NCBI RefSeq assembly: GCF_008122525.1
Contig: NZ_VSRV01000001.1
Location: 682,001-746,000 of the forward strand
Source: Marinomonas sp. IMCC 4694
GTDB taxonomy: Bacteria; Pseudomonadota; Gammaproteobacteria; Pseudomonadales; Marinomonadaceae
Reading direction: 5' to 3'
Length of the DNA stretch: 64,000 nucleotides
A program made the position numbers and the translations under genes. Of this stretch, positions 25,238 to 35,075 are shown in pieces. Numbering within the stretch: position 1 is the stretch's first letter; every line of letters starts with the position of its first letter. The notes beneath the pieces were generated by a model. That model saw nothing but the letters and a program-made list of their open reading frames with translations. It had not been told where the DNA came from and did no database searches.

Positions 25238-27388
25238 ATGTTCAAAAACCTATTTTTTCAAACCAAAGCACTACCAGAGCTGTCATCTCAACTGGATACA
25301 GACATTCCACGCTACCCCCCATTTCTCAAGGGGTTGCCAGCTGCATCACCCGAGGATTTACAGTCCACACAAGACGAGCTAATTGCCAAACTGCGCCAGG
25401 TACTTAGCTTTAACCAGCGTGACTTTCAAAGGCTGATTCAACCCTGCATTGATCATCTGGCGTCCTATGTTCACTTGTTGCCAGCTTCTGAGCATCATCA
25501 TCACAGTGGTGCTGGTGGTTTATTACGTCATTCGTTGGAAGTTGCTTTCTGGGCGGCACAAGCTGCTGAAGGGATCATCTTTGTTGCCAGTGGCACACCG
25601 GTTGAGAAAAAAGAGCTAGAGCCAAGGTGGCGTGTTGCAGCGGCTCTTGGTGGTTTGTTCCATGATATTGGTAAGCCTGTTTCAGACTTGTCCATCACAG
25701 ACGAAGATGGACGCTATCAGTGGAACCCTTTTTTAGAAACCTTATCCCAGTGGACCACAAATAACAGCATTGAACGCTATTTCATTCGCTGGCGCGACGG
25801 ACGGTGCAAACGGCACGAGCAATTCTCAATTCTGGTGTTAAACCGGGTGATGACGCCTGAGTTGCTCGCCTGGTTAACACAACCTGGCCCTGAAATTTTG
25901 CAAGCCATGCTGGAAGCAATTGGCAATACCGATCCAGAGCATGTCCTGTCTAAACTGGTCATTGAAGCTGACCAAACCAGTGTACAGCGAGACCTGAAAG
26001 CTCAACGAATTTCCGTTGACGACAACGCCCTTGGTGTCCCAGTCGAACGCTATCTACTTGATGCCATGAGGCGATTGCTTGCCAGTTCCCAGTGGTTAGT
26101 TAATCAGCGAGACGCCAGAGTCTGGGTACGAAAATCGAATCAATCAACCAATCTTTACCTGGTCTGGAAAAGCGCGGCTAAGGACATCATTGAGCTGTTG
26201 GCCAAAGACAAGATACCTGGCATTCCAAGAGATCCTGATACCCTTGCGGACATCCTCATTGAGCGAGGATTGGCCACTAAATCCGCCTCAAATGAGCGAT
26301 ATGAAAGTCTTGCCCCTGAAGTGCTGATCAAAGACGACAAGCCAATCTGGTTACCCATGCTGCATATATCTGAGGTCGATTTATTGTTCAGCTCGAATGT
26401 ACCAAGTGGTTTGACACTGTTTAGTAAACCTGAGTGGGAAGCAACACAACAAACACAAGCAGAGCCTCAGAGTCGTTCCAGTGAGCAGCCAGGCTTGTCT
26501 GAAGCGTCATCATCAATTGAACATAGTAGTTCGGCACAGTCACCATCGACAAACTCGTCCGAACAAGATGATGAACTTCGTCATGCCAGTGATGTTAATA
26601 ACCCCCAGGCAACTGAAAATGCTCCAGGTGATGAATGCGAAAAGCCTAACAATTCATATGATGGCGCTATCTCAAATAACGTAAACCAGCACGATGCAGA
26701 AGCATTGAATCTGCCTGAATCTTTGGCATGGCTCCCAGAGGCCAGCAGTGCGTTGGTTATGGTTGATGAACAGATACTGATCCGCTATCCCGATGCCGTA
26801 AGACATTGGTGTGCTCCCCGAAAACTGCTTGCTGAACTCAGTCGATTAGATTGGCTTGAATTAGATCCCGCAAACCCGACTCGTAAGGCCAGAACTGTGA
26901 CTACGAATGATGGCGTTCAGGAGCAAGGGTTACTTCTGAAGGTATCGATTTCTAAAAGGCTAATTGCACTGATAGACCTTTCCAAACAAGACGCAGAAGC
27001 GGCGGCAGCAATTCAGAACGAAGAGGCTTTACAGCGTCCGAGTCGAACTGAGACAACTAATGCCCAAGCAAAAGAGCCCGCCACAAGAGCGGAGCGTAAG
27101 CAAAAGCCGATTGAGCCCAATTCGAACTCAAGTACAGATCCCAAACACGCGCAGCGCCAACAGATGGTTAATTTTGTGAAAGATTTGCCCATCTTACTGA
27201 CCGATGGCGATTACCCAGACGTGGATCATAGTGCCGATGGTATTCGCGTCACGATTCAAACCTTACGCCAAGTCGCCAATGAGCATGGCATTCCAGCCGG
27301 ACAGCTGCTTCGGGGGATCTCGGCCAGTGACCAATGCCAGTTTGATGAGGGGGAAACGGTTCTGTTTACCGCTCATGCTAAACGTTAA
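25238..27388 (+). CDS. traI: MOBH-type conjugative relaxase
   Basis: 716 residues, the length typical of SXT TraI. The N-terminal TraI_2-type relaxase domain carries the MOBH histidine cluster ASEHHHHSGAGGLLRHSLEV (about residues 85-104) and the HD pair in GGLFHDIGKPVSD (about 143). The middle (about 400-500) is Ser/Gln/Asn-rich and probably a flexible linker. A C-terminal winged-helix (TraI_2_C) domain follows from about 505. It nicks oriT and leads the strand into the recipient, with MobI. It heads the traI-traD-traJ operon and has a hairpin over its ribosome site. Confidence 0.95.
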   Translation: MFKNLFFQTKALPELSSQLDTDIPRYPPFLKGLPAASPEDLQSTQDELIAKLRQVLSFNQRDFQRLIQPCIDHLASYVHLLPASEHHHHSGAGGLLRHSLEVAFWAAQAAEGIIFVASGTPVEKKELEPRWRVAAALGGLFHDIGKPVSDLSITDEDGRYQWNPFLETLSQWTTNNSIERYFIRWRDGRCKRHEQFSILVLNRVMTPELLAWLTQPGPEILQAMLEAIGNTDPEHVLSKLVIEADQTSVQRDLKAQRISVDDNALGVPVERYLLDAMRRLLASSQWLVNQRDARVWVRKSNQSTNLYLVWKSAAKDIIELLAKDKIPGIPRDPDTLADILIERGLATKSASNERYESLAPEVLIKDDKPIWLPMLHISEVDLLFSSNVPSGLTLFSKPEWEATQQTQAEPQSRSSEQPGLSEASSSIEHSSSAQSPSTNSSEQDDELRHASDVNNPQATENAPGDECEKPNNSYDGAISNNVNQHDAEALNLPESLAWLPEASSALVMVDEQILIRYPDAVRHWCAPRKLLAELSRLDWLELDPANPTRKARTVTTNDGVQEQGLLLKVSISKRLIALIDLSKQDAEAAAAIQNEEALQRPSRTETTNAQAKEPATRAERKQKPIEPNSNSSTDPKHAQRQQMVNFVKDLPILLTDGDYPDVDHSADGIRVTIQTLRQVANEHGIPAGQLLRGISASDQCQFDEGETVLFTAHAKR

Positions 27389-27436
27389 TCCATTTGAAAT
27401 TAAGTGGATTGCAAACGGTTATTTTGCGGAGCATGA

Positions 27437-29257
27437 ATGAAAGAAAACGCATATGAGATGCCCTGGCGGACGAAATATGAAGCCATGGCAGCAGCAGGCT
27501 GGCTGGTTGGGGCAACTGGGGCAATTGCCGCAGAAATGCTGACTGAGCTACCACCTGAGCCATTTTGGTGGATGACAGGGATTTCCTCGGGCATGGCGTT
27601 GTATCGCCTGCCTGAGGCTTACCGTCTTTATAAGTTGCAGAAGGGGCTAAAAGGCAAACCATTGGCTTTTATGGCGCTGTCGCATTTGCAAAAGGTGATG
27701 GCAAAACATCCTGATGAATTGTGGTTGGGGTATGGCTTTGAGTGGGACCAACGTCATGCCCAACGCGCTTATGAAATCTTAAAGCGGGATAAGCAAACCT
27801 TGCTTAACCAAGGTCACGGCAAACAAATGGGTTCGACCTGGATTCATGGTGTTGAGCCCAAAGAAGAAGATGTGTACCAGCCAGTTGGTCACACTGAGGG
27901 GCACACCTTAATTGTCGGTACGACCGGTGCGGGAAAAACACGATGCTTTGATACGATGATCACTCAGGCCATTTTGCGCAATGAAGCCGTGATTATTATT
28001 GACCCCAAGGGAGACAAAGAACTTAAGGATAATGCACAGCGAGCCTGTATTGCCGCCGGTAGTCCTGAGCGCTTTGTGTATTTTCATCCGGGGTTTCCAG
28101 AGCATTCAGTACGACTTAATCCCCTGAGGAACTTTAACCGGGGTACTGAAATTGCTAGCCGAATTGCGGCCTTAATCCCATCCGAAACCGGTGCTGATCC
28201 ATTTAAAGCCTTTGGTCAAATGGCACTGAATAACATAGTGCAAGGTCTGTTGCTTACGTCACAACGTCCTGATCTGAAAACACTGAGACGATTCTTGGAA
28301 GGTGGCCCAGAAGGCTTGGTAGTAAAAGCCGTCACGGCCTGGGGGGAGCAGGTGTATCCGAACTTTAGTGTGGAGATCAAGCGCTTTACCGAAAAGGCCA
28401 ACACCTTGGCTAAACAAGCCATGGCGATGCTGCTTTTCTACTACGAACGCATTCAGCCCGTTGCCGCCAATACTGATTTAGAGGGGCTATTGAGTATGTT
28501 TGAGCATGACAGAACTCACTATTCCAAGATGGTGGCCTCATTGATGCCGGTGCTCAATATGCTCACATCAAGTGAACTAGGTCCATTGCTATCACCTATT
28601 GCAAACGATGTGGATGACAGCCGGTTAATTACGGATTCTGGCCGTATTATCAACAATGCCCAAGTGGCCTATATCGGGTTGGATTCATTGACCGACGCCA
28701 TGGTTGGTAGCGCCATTGGTTCGTTGCTTTTATCCGATCTCACCGCCGTGGCCGGTGACCGCTATAACTATGGTGTTGAAAATCGTCCCGTAAATATCTT
28801 CATCGATGAGGCGGCTGAAGTCGTCAACGATCCCTTCATTCAACTGCTCAACAAAGGCCGTGGCGCAAAAATGCGTTGTGTGATTGCTACTCAGACCTTT
28901 GCTGACTTTGCAGCTCGTACAGGCAGTGAAGCTAAGGCTCGCCAGGTATTAGGTAACATCAACAACCTGATAGCTCTTAGGGTGATGGATGCCGAAACGC
29001 AACAGTACATTACTGACAATCTGCCTAAGACTCGGTTGCAGTACATCATGCAAACTCAAGGTATGTCGTCCAACTCGGACAGCCCCGCGTTGTTTACCGG
29101 CAATCATGGCGAACGCTTGATGGAGGAAGAAGGCGATATGTTTCCACCGCAGTTATTAGGCCAGCTCCCCAACCTGGAGTACATCGCCAAGCTTTCAGGT
29201 GGCCGCGTGATCAAAGGTCGCATTCCTATTTTAACCAGCTCTACACAGGCAGCATAA
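27437..29257 (+). CDS. traD: Type IV coupling protein TraD
   Basis: 606 residues, SXT/TOL-subfamily coupling ATPase. Two membrane segments are likely near the N-terminus (around AAAGWLVGATGAIAAEMLTE and the next helix near residue 50). Walker A is LIVGTTGAGKTRCF (about 157-170) and Walker B VNIFIDEAAEVV (about 452), followed by MRCVIATQTFADF. It forms an inner-membrane hexamer that passes the relaxase-DNA complex to the secretion channel. It starts 48 bases after traI and is followed 9 bases later by traJ. Confidence 0.95.
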   Translation: MKENAYEMPWRTKYEAMAAAGWLVGATGAIAAEMLTELPPEPFWWMTGISSGMALYRLPEAYRLYKLQKGLKGKPLAFMALSHLQKVMAKHPDELWLGYGFEWDQRHAQRAYEILKRDKQTLLNQGHGKQMGSTWIHGVEPKEEDVYQPVGHTEGHTLIVGTTGAGKTRCFDTMITQAILRNEAVIIIDPKGDKELKDNAQRACIAAGSPERFVYFHPGFPEHSVRLNPLRNFNRGTEIASRIAALIPSETGADPFKAFGQMALNNIVQGLLLTSQRPDLKTLRRFLEGGPEGLVVKAVTAWGEQVYPNFSVEIKRFTEKANTLAKQAMAMLLFYYERIQPVAANTDLEGLLSMFEHDRTHYSKMVASLMPVLNMLTSSELGPLLSPIANDVDDSRLITDSGRIINNAQVAYIGLDSLTDAMVGSAIGSLLLSDLTAVAGDRYNYGVENRPVNIFIDEAAEVVNDPFIQLLNKGRGAKMRCVIATQTFADFAARTGSEAKARQVLGNINNLIALRVMDAETQQYITDNLPKTRLQYIMQTQGMSSNSDSPALFTGNHGERLMEEEGDMFPPQLLGQLPNLEYIAKLSGGRVIKGRIPILTSSTQAA

Positions 29258-29266
29258 GGAGTCTGT

Positions 29267-29827
29267 ATGCATCATTCTGTCTGTCTGAAAATGACAACAC
29301 TTACCAGTAAAGAAATGCTCGCTCAGTGGCAGCAACATAACCCCCAGTTCAAGGAAACCTTAAGACTACTTGAAACCGACTGGCCTCATGCTTTGGCCTC
29401 GGTGCATTGCTTGGCGGACTACTTAACGGATGCGTTCACGTTAGATGGCCATTCCATCTTTGATTTGTGCCTTTGTAATGGCTTGGGCAGTTATGAAGAA
29501 GTTAGTTGTGATGATGACAGTGTACGCCTTTGGCATTTCATTGAGGCACTGACCTGGACTGCCGCCAGTGCTTTAACTGGGATTCGCCTGCGTGATCCTG
29601 ACCATTTCGAGTGGGCCGCCGTGGATGGTGTGTATTTCCACACCTGGATTCGTAATCGTCCAAATCGGATGGCGCATTTGGCTGAAGGACGCATCGACGT
29701 GCGTTATGTCAGTGGCCATACGACGACAAAGCGGCTTCAACAAGTGATTAAAGCCCGGATTATGACGCCAACCGTTGCAGCCATGCTGGCCCGAGTAGAA
29801 GAGGATGTTTGGCATGAGCAAGCATAA
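29267..29827 (+). CDS. traJ: Conjugative transfer protein of the SXT TraJ type
   Basis: 186 residues, acidic, without a signal peptide or membrane segments. I assign it by position: SXT/R391 and IncA/C elements have a gene of this size between traD and the DUF4400 gene. No catalytic motif is visible; it contains two Cys near VHCLADYL and DLCLCNGLGS. The start has a strong TAAGGAG site 5 bases upstream. It overlaps the next gene by 14 bases, so the two are probably coupled. Function in transfer is known only from genetics of related elements. Confidence 0.7.
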   Translation: MHHSVCLKMTTLTSKEMLAQWQQHNPQFKETLRLLETDWPHALASVHCLADYLTDAFTLDGHSIFDLCLCNGLGSYEEVSCDDDSVRLWHFIEALTWTAASALTGIRLRDPDHFEWAAVDGVYFHTWIRNRPNRMAHLAEGRIDVRYVSGHTTTKRLQQVIKARIMTPTVAAMLARVEEDVWHEQA

Positions 29828-30449
29828 GTCGGTTTGGCTACTTTGTCTGGCGCTGATGCTGGAGATTATTGCTATTGGCGTGTTAGTGCCCGGTGATTGG
29901 ACTGGCCGGGTCATTAGTAAAGAAAAGCAGATGATCCAAAATCAATTGGGCGCTCAAACAAGCTATTGGATTGGTCAAACTAGCCATGGCTGGTATCAAT
30001 CATGGGTTGTAGATACGCAGATGGAGCAATCTGTGCGTGATTTTCTAATCCCCACTGAAGAGCAGCGACTGCGCTCTAAAGGGATGGAGAACATGGGCGG
30101 CTTTTGGTTTGTGTGGGTAGAAGACCGTATTCAGGCATTTTTTGATGTGCTGTACCAAGTGTTCACTCGATTTGCTTTGCTGATGGTCTGGTTGCCCTTT
30201 GCGCTTATTCTCATGTTACCGGCGCTGTGGGACGGCTTGATGACCTGGAAGATTAAGAAAACAACCTTTGATTTTTCTAGCCCTATTATTCACCGCTACA
30301 GCATGATAATTCTGGGCTCAGGCGTCATATTGCTCTTTATGGGATTGTTCGCCCCGCTGGCTATTCCACCGGTGGTACTACCGTCGCTGATCATCGGCTT
30401 GGCATTGATGGCAGGGTTGGCGTTAAGCCACTTGCAGAAGAAGATATGA
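29814..30449 (+). CDS. DUF4400 integral membrane protein of the transfer operon
   Basis: 211 residues with about four membrane segments: WLLCLALMLEIIAIGVLV near the start, FALLMVWLPFALILMLPALW near residue 115, then two more at the C-terminus (MIILGSGVILLFMGLFAPLA; LIIGLALMAGLALSHL). A DUF4400 protein closes the traI-traD operon in SXT/R391 and IncA/C elements. It may sit beside the coupling protein in the inner membrane. Start 29814 is preferred because GAAGAGG lies 9 bases before it; the ATG at 29805 abuts that site. It converges with the HS1 gene. Confidence 0.85.
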   Translation: MSKHKSVWLLCLALMLEIIAIGVLVPGDWTGRVISKEKQMIQNQLGAQTSYWIGQTSHGWYQSWVVDTQMEQSVRDFLIPTEEQRLRSKGMENMGGFWFVWVEDRIQAFFDVLYQVFTRFALLMVWLPFALILMLPALWDGLMTWKIKKTTFDFSSPIIHRYSMIILGSGVILLFMGLFAPLAIPPVVLPSLIIGLALMAGLALSHLQKKI

Positions 30450-30475
30450 GGCCAGTTAGGCCTCATCTTGTAGAG

Positions 30476-31063
30476 CTAAAACCTTACGCTTACTGCATTG
30501 CCATTCTCGTCTTCCGCTGGCAAATGATAAGTATCAATAAGGTGACCTTGAAGCCAAATATATTGCGGTATCCAAAACGAGTACTGTCGTATAAGAGCCA
30601 ATACTTCTTTCAGCGGTTTGTTTGCATGAGGCTCGGCAAGACGAAAGTACATGAATGAGCAATCATCTCGAAAGTACTCCTGAAGCTCTGAATCCGATAG
30701 CGTTTCTTTTAGAGGCCTGTTTTGTTCGTCGTCCTCATCAGGGGAGTTGGCATAAATTTCAAATAGCTGCTTTTCAGTGAGCATCTCCAATAAGTGGTCT
30801 TCAATTAAAACCCCATCACTGGTATCGACATCCATACCATCTTTGACATCAAAAGCCATGACACATCCAGAAGATAATGCCACCTCTGATGGTTTCAGTA
30901 CGTCATTAGCTTGCACAACCTGATGCCAATGATTAAAACCAGCTGATACTGCAACTTCATCGAGTGCTTCAGTGTGTGGAATGGATTTTTCACGTTTAAG
31001 CTTTCGTGCTTTTTGCTTTAAACGTTCAACCGAGGCAGAGGAAATGATTTTAGTAATTTGCAT
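30476..31063 (-). CDS. HS1 cargo protein of unknown function, reverse strand
   Basis: 195 residues. The N-terminal part (ASVERLKQKARKLKREKSIP then HTEALDEVAVSAGFNHWHQV) is a small helical module seen at the start of various plasmid and ICE proteins; the rest is acidic (SPDEDDEQNRPLKETLSDSE) and not recognised. An AGGAG site 7 bases before 31063 supports that start over 31096. It lies between the DUF4400 gene and traL, the classical hotspot HS1, and is the only backbone-interrupting gene there. An antitoxin or regulator role is possible but not shown. The 260 bases to its right hold no gene. Confidence 0.6.
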   Translation of the reverse strand: MQITKIISSASVERLKQKARKLKREKSIPHTEALDEVAVSAGFNHWHQVVQANDVLKPSEVALSSGCVMAFDVKDGMDVDTSDGVLIEDHLLEMLTEKQLFEIYANSPDEDDEQNRPLKETLSDSELQEYFRDDCSFMYFRLAEPHANKPLKEVLALIRQYSFWIPQYIWLQGHLIDTYHLPAEDENGNAVSVRF

Positions 31064-31320
31064 TGAGTTTCTCCTATTAGCGAATACGGTGCCCACTGCC
31101 GAGGTCGCAGAAAAAACCTAAGCAAAAAATAAATTTGATATGCATGTCGTCCCGTCCGGGTTTGCTAAAGTGGGCAGCTGGTCTCGACACGACCAATATC
31201 CCCATCATATCAACCGCATCAAAAAGATCAATTGTTAGTATTGTCTGATTAGAACCCTCAAAACCTTCAAGAATTCGGCATCTAGCTGACCACTGAAGCT
31301 GCCAATCCCGAGGCATCCTT

Positions 31321-31348
31321 CACTTCTCAATTCAAACAACGAGGAGTG
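31321..31348 (+). promoter_or_regulatory. Hairpin over the traL ribosome binding site
   Basis: CACTTCTC (31321-31328) pairs with GAGGAGTG (31341-31348) over 8 bases with one G-U pair and a 12-base loop. The Shine-Dalgarno GAGGAG lies wholly in the 3' arm, 5 bases before the chosen ATG. Confidence 0.65.
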
Positions 31349-31351
31349 ACT

Positions 31352-31633
31352 ATGGAACCTGTAAATATTCCATCCTATATCGATGATCCGCCGCACTTCC
31401 TGCTTTGGAGTGCCGATGAGATGGCTCCCATTCTGTTGGGGCTAGTGATCGGCATTTTTACCGGTAATGCCTTGGTTTTATGCCTGTTGGGGTTGGTGAC
31501 AACCAAGCTCTATCGGCGTTTTCGTGATGGTCGCCCAGATGGTTTTATTCTTCACGCCATCTACTGGGCTGGACTGTTGCCAACCAAAGCCAAGACGATC
31601 CCTAACCCATTTATCAGGAGCTATCTGCCGTGA
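31352..31633 (+). CDS. traL: Type IV secretion system protein TraL
   Basis: 93 residues with two closely spaced membrane segments (MAPILLGLVIGIFTGNALVL and a following helix). TraL of F-like systems is a small inner-membrane protein near the base of the channel, related to VirB3. The ATG at 31352 is chosen since GAGGAG lies 5 bases before it; a GTG at 31346 lies inside that site. It heads the traLEKBVA operon and overlaps traE by 4 bases (GTGA). Confidence 0.88.
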   Translation: MEPVNIPSYIDDPPHFLLWSADEMAPILLGLVIGIFTGNALVLCLLGLVTTKLYRRFRDGRPDGFILHAIYWAGLLPTKAKTIPNPFIRSYLP

Positions 31634-32256
31634 AGTTCGACGTGTTTTTAAAATCATGGCAAGGCACGCAATTAGAGAACCGATGGCAGCGGTTCCTGAT
31701 TGCGGTGCTGGTGCTATCTAATTTGCTGCTTGCGATAGCGGCATTTTCTCGCAATACCGTGGTAGCTATTCAACCACCAACCTTGTCTGAAACGGCTGAA
31801 GTGTCACGAAACCAAGCCACTCAACCTTACCTTGAATCCTGGGGACTCTACCTGGCTGAGCTTATGGGCAACGTGACGCCGGGTAATGTGTCTTTCATCC
31901 GGGTTGCCATTGAGCCGCTACTTTCTCCAGCGGTGTACCAGCAAGTGGTCGATGCACTGGAGATTCAGGCAAGACAGATCCGTGAAGACCGAGTCACGCT
32001 CAAATTCCAACCCAGACAAGTGGAGTATGAGTATGAAACCGGCCATGTCTTTGTGACCGGTTATTCCTTGGTCTCTGGACCATCTGGAGATGAGCAGCGC
32101 CAAACTCGCACCTATGAGTTTGATATCGATATTGAGCAATACCGTCCAAAACTTAGCTGGATGGATACGTATGAGGGGCAAGCTAGAACGAAGCGCGTTC
32201 GTGAAAAGTTGACCCAAGAGCAAAACCGGAGGGTGAATGATGCGAACCAAAATTAG
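31630..32256 (+). CDS. traE: Type IV secretion system protein TraE
   Basis: 208 residues. One N-terminal membrane helix (FLIAVLVLSNLLLAIAAFSR, about 24-43) is followed by a periplasmic VirB8-like domain, which includes VEYEYETGHVFVTGYSLVSG. TraE proteins belong to the inner-membrane and periplasmic core of F-type channels. The GTG start overlaps the traL stop; the end overlaps the traK start by 20 bases. The chain of overlaps means traL-traE-traK are translated as a coupled set. Confidence 0.9.
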   Translation: MKFDVFLKSWQGTQLENRWQRFLIAVLVLSNLLLAIAAFSRNTVVAIQPPTLSETAEVSRNQATQPYLESWGLYLAELMGNVTPGNVSFIRVAIEPLLSPAVYQQVVDALEIQARQIREDRVTLKFQPRQVEYEYETGHVFVTGYSLVSGPSGDEQRQTRTYEFDIDIEQYRPKLSWMDTYEGQARTKRVREKLTQEQNRRVNDANQN

Positions 32257-33136
32257 TCGATGGATGACACCAAGCTTAATAGCAATTAGCTTGAGTGGCG
32301 TTCTGTTATCACAAGCGTCGTATGCAGACGTGGAATTGCCGATTGTGCCAGCCAGTGTGATGAAGCAGTCTGCTACTGCAAATCCACCGGTTCAAAGCAA
32401 TTCGGTTGCAGCGGATACGCCAACAACGCTACTGATGACACCGGGGGTTAATGAACTGATCCCTGTAGCACTTGGTCATCTGAACCGGATTGTGACGCCG
32501 TTTGAATCGCCTCAGGTGAGAACAACCAGTGATGCTCAGACGCAAATCAAGGGGAATGTTGTATATGTAGCCACGGACAAAGAATCACCGGTTTCACTTT
32601 ACATCACACCGCCTGGTCAGGAAGCGCCCGCATTATCAGTCACCTTAGTACCTCGTCGTATTCCACCGCGTGAAATCACCTTAGCTATTGATGGTCAGCA
32701 GTGGCCTATTAAGGGCGTCGTGAACCGAAAAGCCGCCACTTGGGAAACGGCTCAACCATACGTCGATAGCTTACGTGACTTACTCAGAAGCCTTGCATTA
32801 AATGAGTTACCACAAGGCTATGACATCCGTTTAGCTGGCCAAACTGACACAAGCCCGAAATGTTTTCAGCCGGGCTTAAAGTTTGGTTTTAAGCAGGGGC
32901 AAATTGTGACGGGACATTACTTCACCGTCTATGTAGGACTGGTTGAAAGCTTTGCCGATGAACCGATAGAAGCCAGTGAAATAGCCTGTCATGCACCAGA
33001 TATAGTGGCAAGCGCTTACTGGCCTCGCAATATCTTGTTGCCGGGTGAAAAGACTGAGTTGTATGTGGTTGTTCGCAATCATCGTGAAGAACCAGTGGAA
33101 AGTCAGCGACCTTCGCTTCTTGTGGGAGGTAAGTAA
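32237..33136 (+). CDS. traK: Type IV secretion system outer-membrane-associated protein TraK
   Basis: 299 residues with an N-terminal signal peptide (core LIAISLSGVLLSQASYA, cleavage likely after ASYA). The secretin-like N domain is visible at about 75-160 (VIPVALGHLNRIVTPFESP-like region, then GNVVYVATDKESPVSLYITP). TraK (VirB9/secretin-like) forms the outer ring with TraB and TraV. A GGAGGG site precedes the ATG inside the traE coding end; a second ATG follows at once at 32240. The next gene traB starts 2 bases after its stop. Confidence 0.9.
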   Translation: MMRTKISRWMTPSLIAISLSGVLLSQASYADVELPIVPASVMKQSATANPPVQSNSVAADTPTTLLMTPGVNELIPVALGHLNRIVTPFESPQVRTTSDAQTQIKGNVVYVATDKESPVSLYITPPGQEAPALSVTLVPRRIPPREITLAIDGQQWPIKGVVNRKAATWETAQPYVDSLRDLLRSLALNELPQGYDIRLAGQTDTSPKCFQPGLKFGFKQGQIVTGHYFTVYVGLVESFADEPIEASEIACHAPDIVASAYWPRNILLPGEKTELYVVVRNHREEPVESQRPSLLVGGK

Positions 33137-33138
33137 CG

Positions 33139-34428
33139 ATGAAAGCACAATGGGAACAAATGAGCCCGAACATGAAGCGGGGCCTATCGGTTGCTGGTAT
33201 TGCTGGTGGTCTCATCCTTATGGTGATGGTGTTTTCACCTAATCCTGACGATGGCGCGAGCAGTCGGAACCGGCAGGAAACGATCCGGCACATTCTTACG
33301 GATACCAATACCCGTGATGTTGGGGTCGATAGTTTGGCTGCGAACGTAAAACTACTCAGTGAGCGCAATGAACAGTTACGTCGTGAAGTTGAGCGCTTGC
33401 GTCGTGACGTCGATTCAGGGCGACTAAGCCCAGGTTCGCCTTCTATTCCAAGTGAGGTCAATGCGGAGCTGGCCCGCCTTAGAGCGGAACTTGATGATGT
33501 TCGCGCTGGAGGTGATGTAGCAGTTGAAGGCACAAATAGCCGTTTTGAAGTGCCTTTATCTGCCATGGAATTACCTAAAGAAGAAAAGCCACTGCCGTCT
33601 AACCCAGACGACTATTTTGCCAATGCGCCGCTGCCTGATCCGCTCTATCAGCAGCCAGCCAATGGCCAAGGTACACGAGCTCGGGATGTTCCATTGCCGC
33701 CAATCACGATTCGTATGATTGAGCCTGAAGTGGTTGCCGAACCAGACGTTGTTGTGCAAGAAGCGCCGCCTTTGTATCTACCGGCGGGCAGCATCATCTC
33801 GGGTACTTTGATCACGGGTTTGGATGCACCTACTCACGAATCCGCAAGACGCGAGCCTTTTCCTGCATTGCTGAGGATTCAAAAGGAAGCCATTTTACCC
33901 AACCGATTTAGAGCGGATATCAAAGAGTGTTTCTTGATCGCCGCAGGTTACGGTGATTTGAGCTCTGAGCGTGCTTATTTGCGAGGCGAGACCATTTCAT
34001 GTGTGAGAGAAGATGGTGGCGTCATTGAAACACGACTGGATTCTTATGCCGTGGGTGAAGACGGCAAAGCCGGTATTCGTGGCCGATTAGTGTCGAAACA
34101 AGGCCAGCTGGTGGCCAAATCGATGATGGCCGGATTCCTTCAGGGCTTGGCAGGCGCATTTGATGTGAATCCTGTACCAACGATTCAGACGGGTAATGCC
34201 GGTGATACTCAGCTGTACCAGCAAGTCATGAGCCAAGAAGCATTACAAGGCGCTGCGATTAAAGGCACAGGTAAAGCATTGGATCGAGTGGCCAAGTTCT
34301 ATTTGGACATGGCTGAAAATATGTTCCCAGTCATAGAGGTAGACGCTGCAAGGAAAATTGAAGTCATAGTCACTCGTGGGGCCTCGTTGTCGTTGGCCAA
34401 TTCGCAAGGGGGAGGTGCAAGAAGATGA
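33139..34428 (+). CDS. traB: Type IV secretion system scaffold protein TraB
   Basis: 429 residues, VirB10/TrbI family. A membrane helix lies at about 15-33 (SVAGIAGGLILMVMVFS). A heptad-rich coiled coil follows (LSERNEQLRREVERLRRDVD, about 70-90), then a Pro-rich linker (LPDPLYQQ...PPLYLPAG). The C-terminal half is the outer-membrane-spanning barrel domain, starting about 215 (GSIISGTLITGLDAPTH). TraB spans the envelope and links the inner-membrane ATPases to the outer ring. The stop overlaps an upstream in-frame ATG of traV. Confidence 0.92.
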   Translation: MKAQWEQMSPNMKRGLSVAGIAGGLILMVMVFSPNPDDGASSRNRQETIRHILTDTNTRDVGVDSLAANVKLLSERNEQLRREVERLRRDVDSGRLSPGSPSIPSEVNAELARLRAELDDVRAGGDVAVEGTNSRFEVPLSAMELPKEEKPLPSNPDDYFANAPLPDPLYQQPANGQGTRARDVPLPPITIRMIEPEVVAEPDVVVQEAPPLYLPAGSIISGTLITGLDAPTHESARREPFPALLRIQKEAILPNRFRADIKECFLIAAGYGDLSSERAYLRGETISCVREDGGVIETRLDSYAVGEDGKAGIRGRLVSKQGQLVAKSMMAGFLQGLAGAFDVNPVPTIQTGNAGDTQLYQQVMSQEALQGAAIKGTGKALDRVAKFYLDMAENMFPVIEVDAARKIEVIVTRGASLSLANSQGGGARR

Positions 34429-34502
34429 AAAAATCCTGCATGTTGCTAACCGATCGAAGTCCGTTTCAGACAATAAGATGTGTATCCAGAGGAGAGTTAA
34501 CC

Positions 34503-35075
34503 ATGACGACATCAATGCAGAACAACCCAAAGCACCAGTCAAAACAGTGGTCTAAAGCTGGATTACTTTTATTGGCAGTCGGCTCAACCTTATTGTCTGG
34601 CTGTAGTTCATTGGGTCTTGGGAGTAGTGAATATGGATGCCCAGGTATGCCTGACGGTGTGCGCTGTTTATCCGCTCGTGAAGTCTATGAGCTTACCAGT
34701 AATGGCGCTGCACCCAAGACGATTGATGCTGTGGCGACTCGAATTGGTTCTCCCTCTGGGTATTCACAATCTGATTTAGAGACAGGACTACTTAGCCATC
34801 CAGCATTACCTGAGACGCAGCAATCTGCACCTATTCGCATTCCTTCAAGGGTGATGCGAATTTGGATTGCGCCTTGGGAGGATGACCGTGGAGATCTGAA
34901 TTTATCCAGCTACGTGTTTACCGAAATTGAACCGCGCCGGTGGGATATTGGGGTGTCAGCACCTCGAACGGTTTCGCCTGTGCTACGTCCACTTCAGACT
35001 CAGAGCGATTCAACCTCAGCGGGAGCTGATGGTAAGCGCGATAACTTGAGTATCTACGGAGAAACTAACGAATGA
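34503..35075 (+). CDS. traV: Type IV secretion system lipoprotein TraV
   Basis: 190 residues from the chosen start. The lipobox LLSGC follows a hydrophobic signal (LLLLAVGSTLLSG), so the mature protein is a lipidated outer-membrane component, as for F TraV (VirB7-like). Two further Cys (YGCPGMPDGVRC) resemble those of other TraV proteins. The ATG at 34503 has AGAGGAGAG just upstream and puts the signal in a normal place; the ATG at 34425 overlapping traB would add 26 residues before it. It overlaps traA by 4 bases. Confidence 0.88.
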   Translation: MTTSMQNNPKHQSKQWSKAGLLLLAVGSTLLSGCSSLGLGSSEYGCPGMPDGVRCLSAREVYELTSNGAAPKTIDAVATRIGSPSGYSQSDLETGLLSHPALPETQQSAPIRIPSRVMRIWIAPWEDDRGDLNLSSYVFTEIEPRRWDIGVSAPRTVSPVLRPLQTQSDSTSAGADGKRDNLSIYGETNE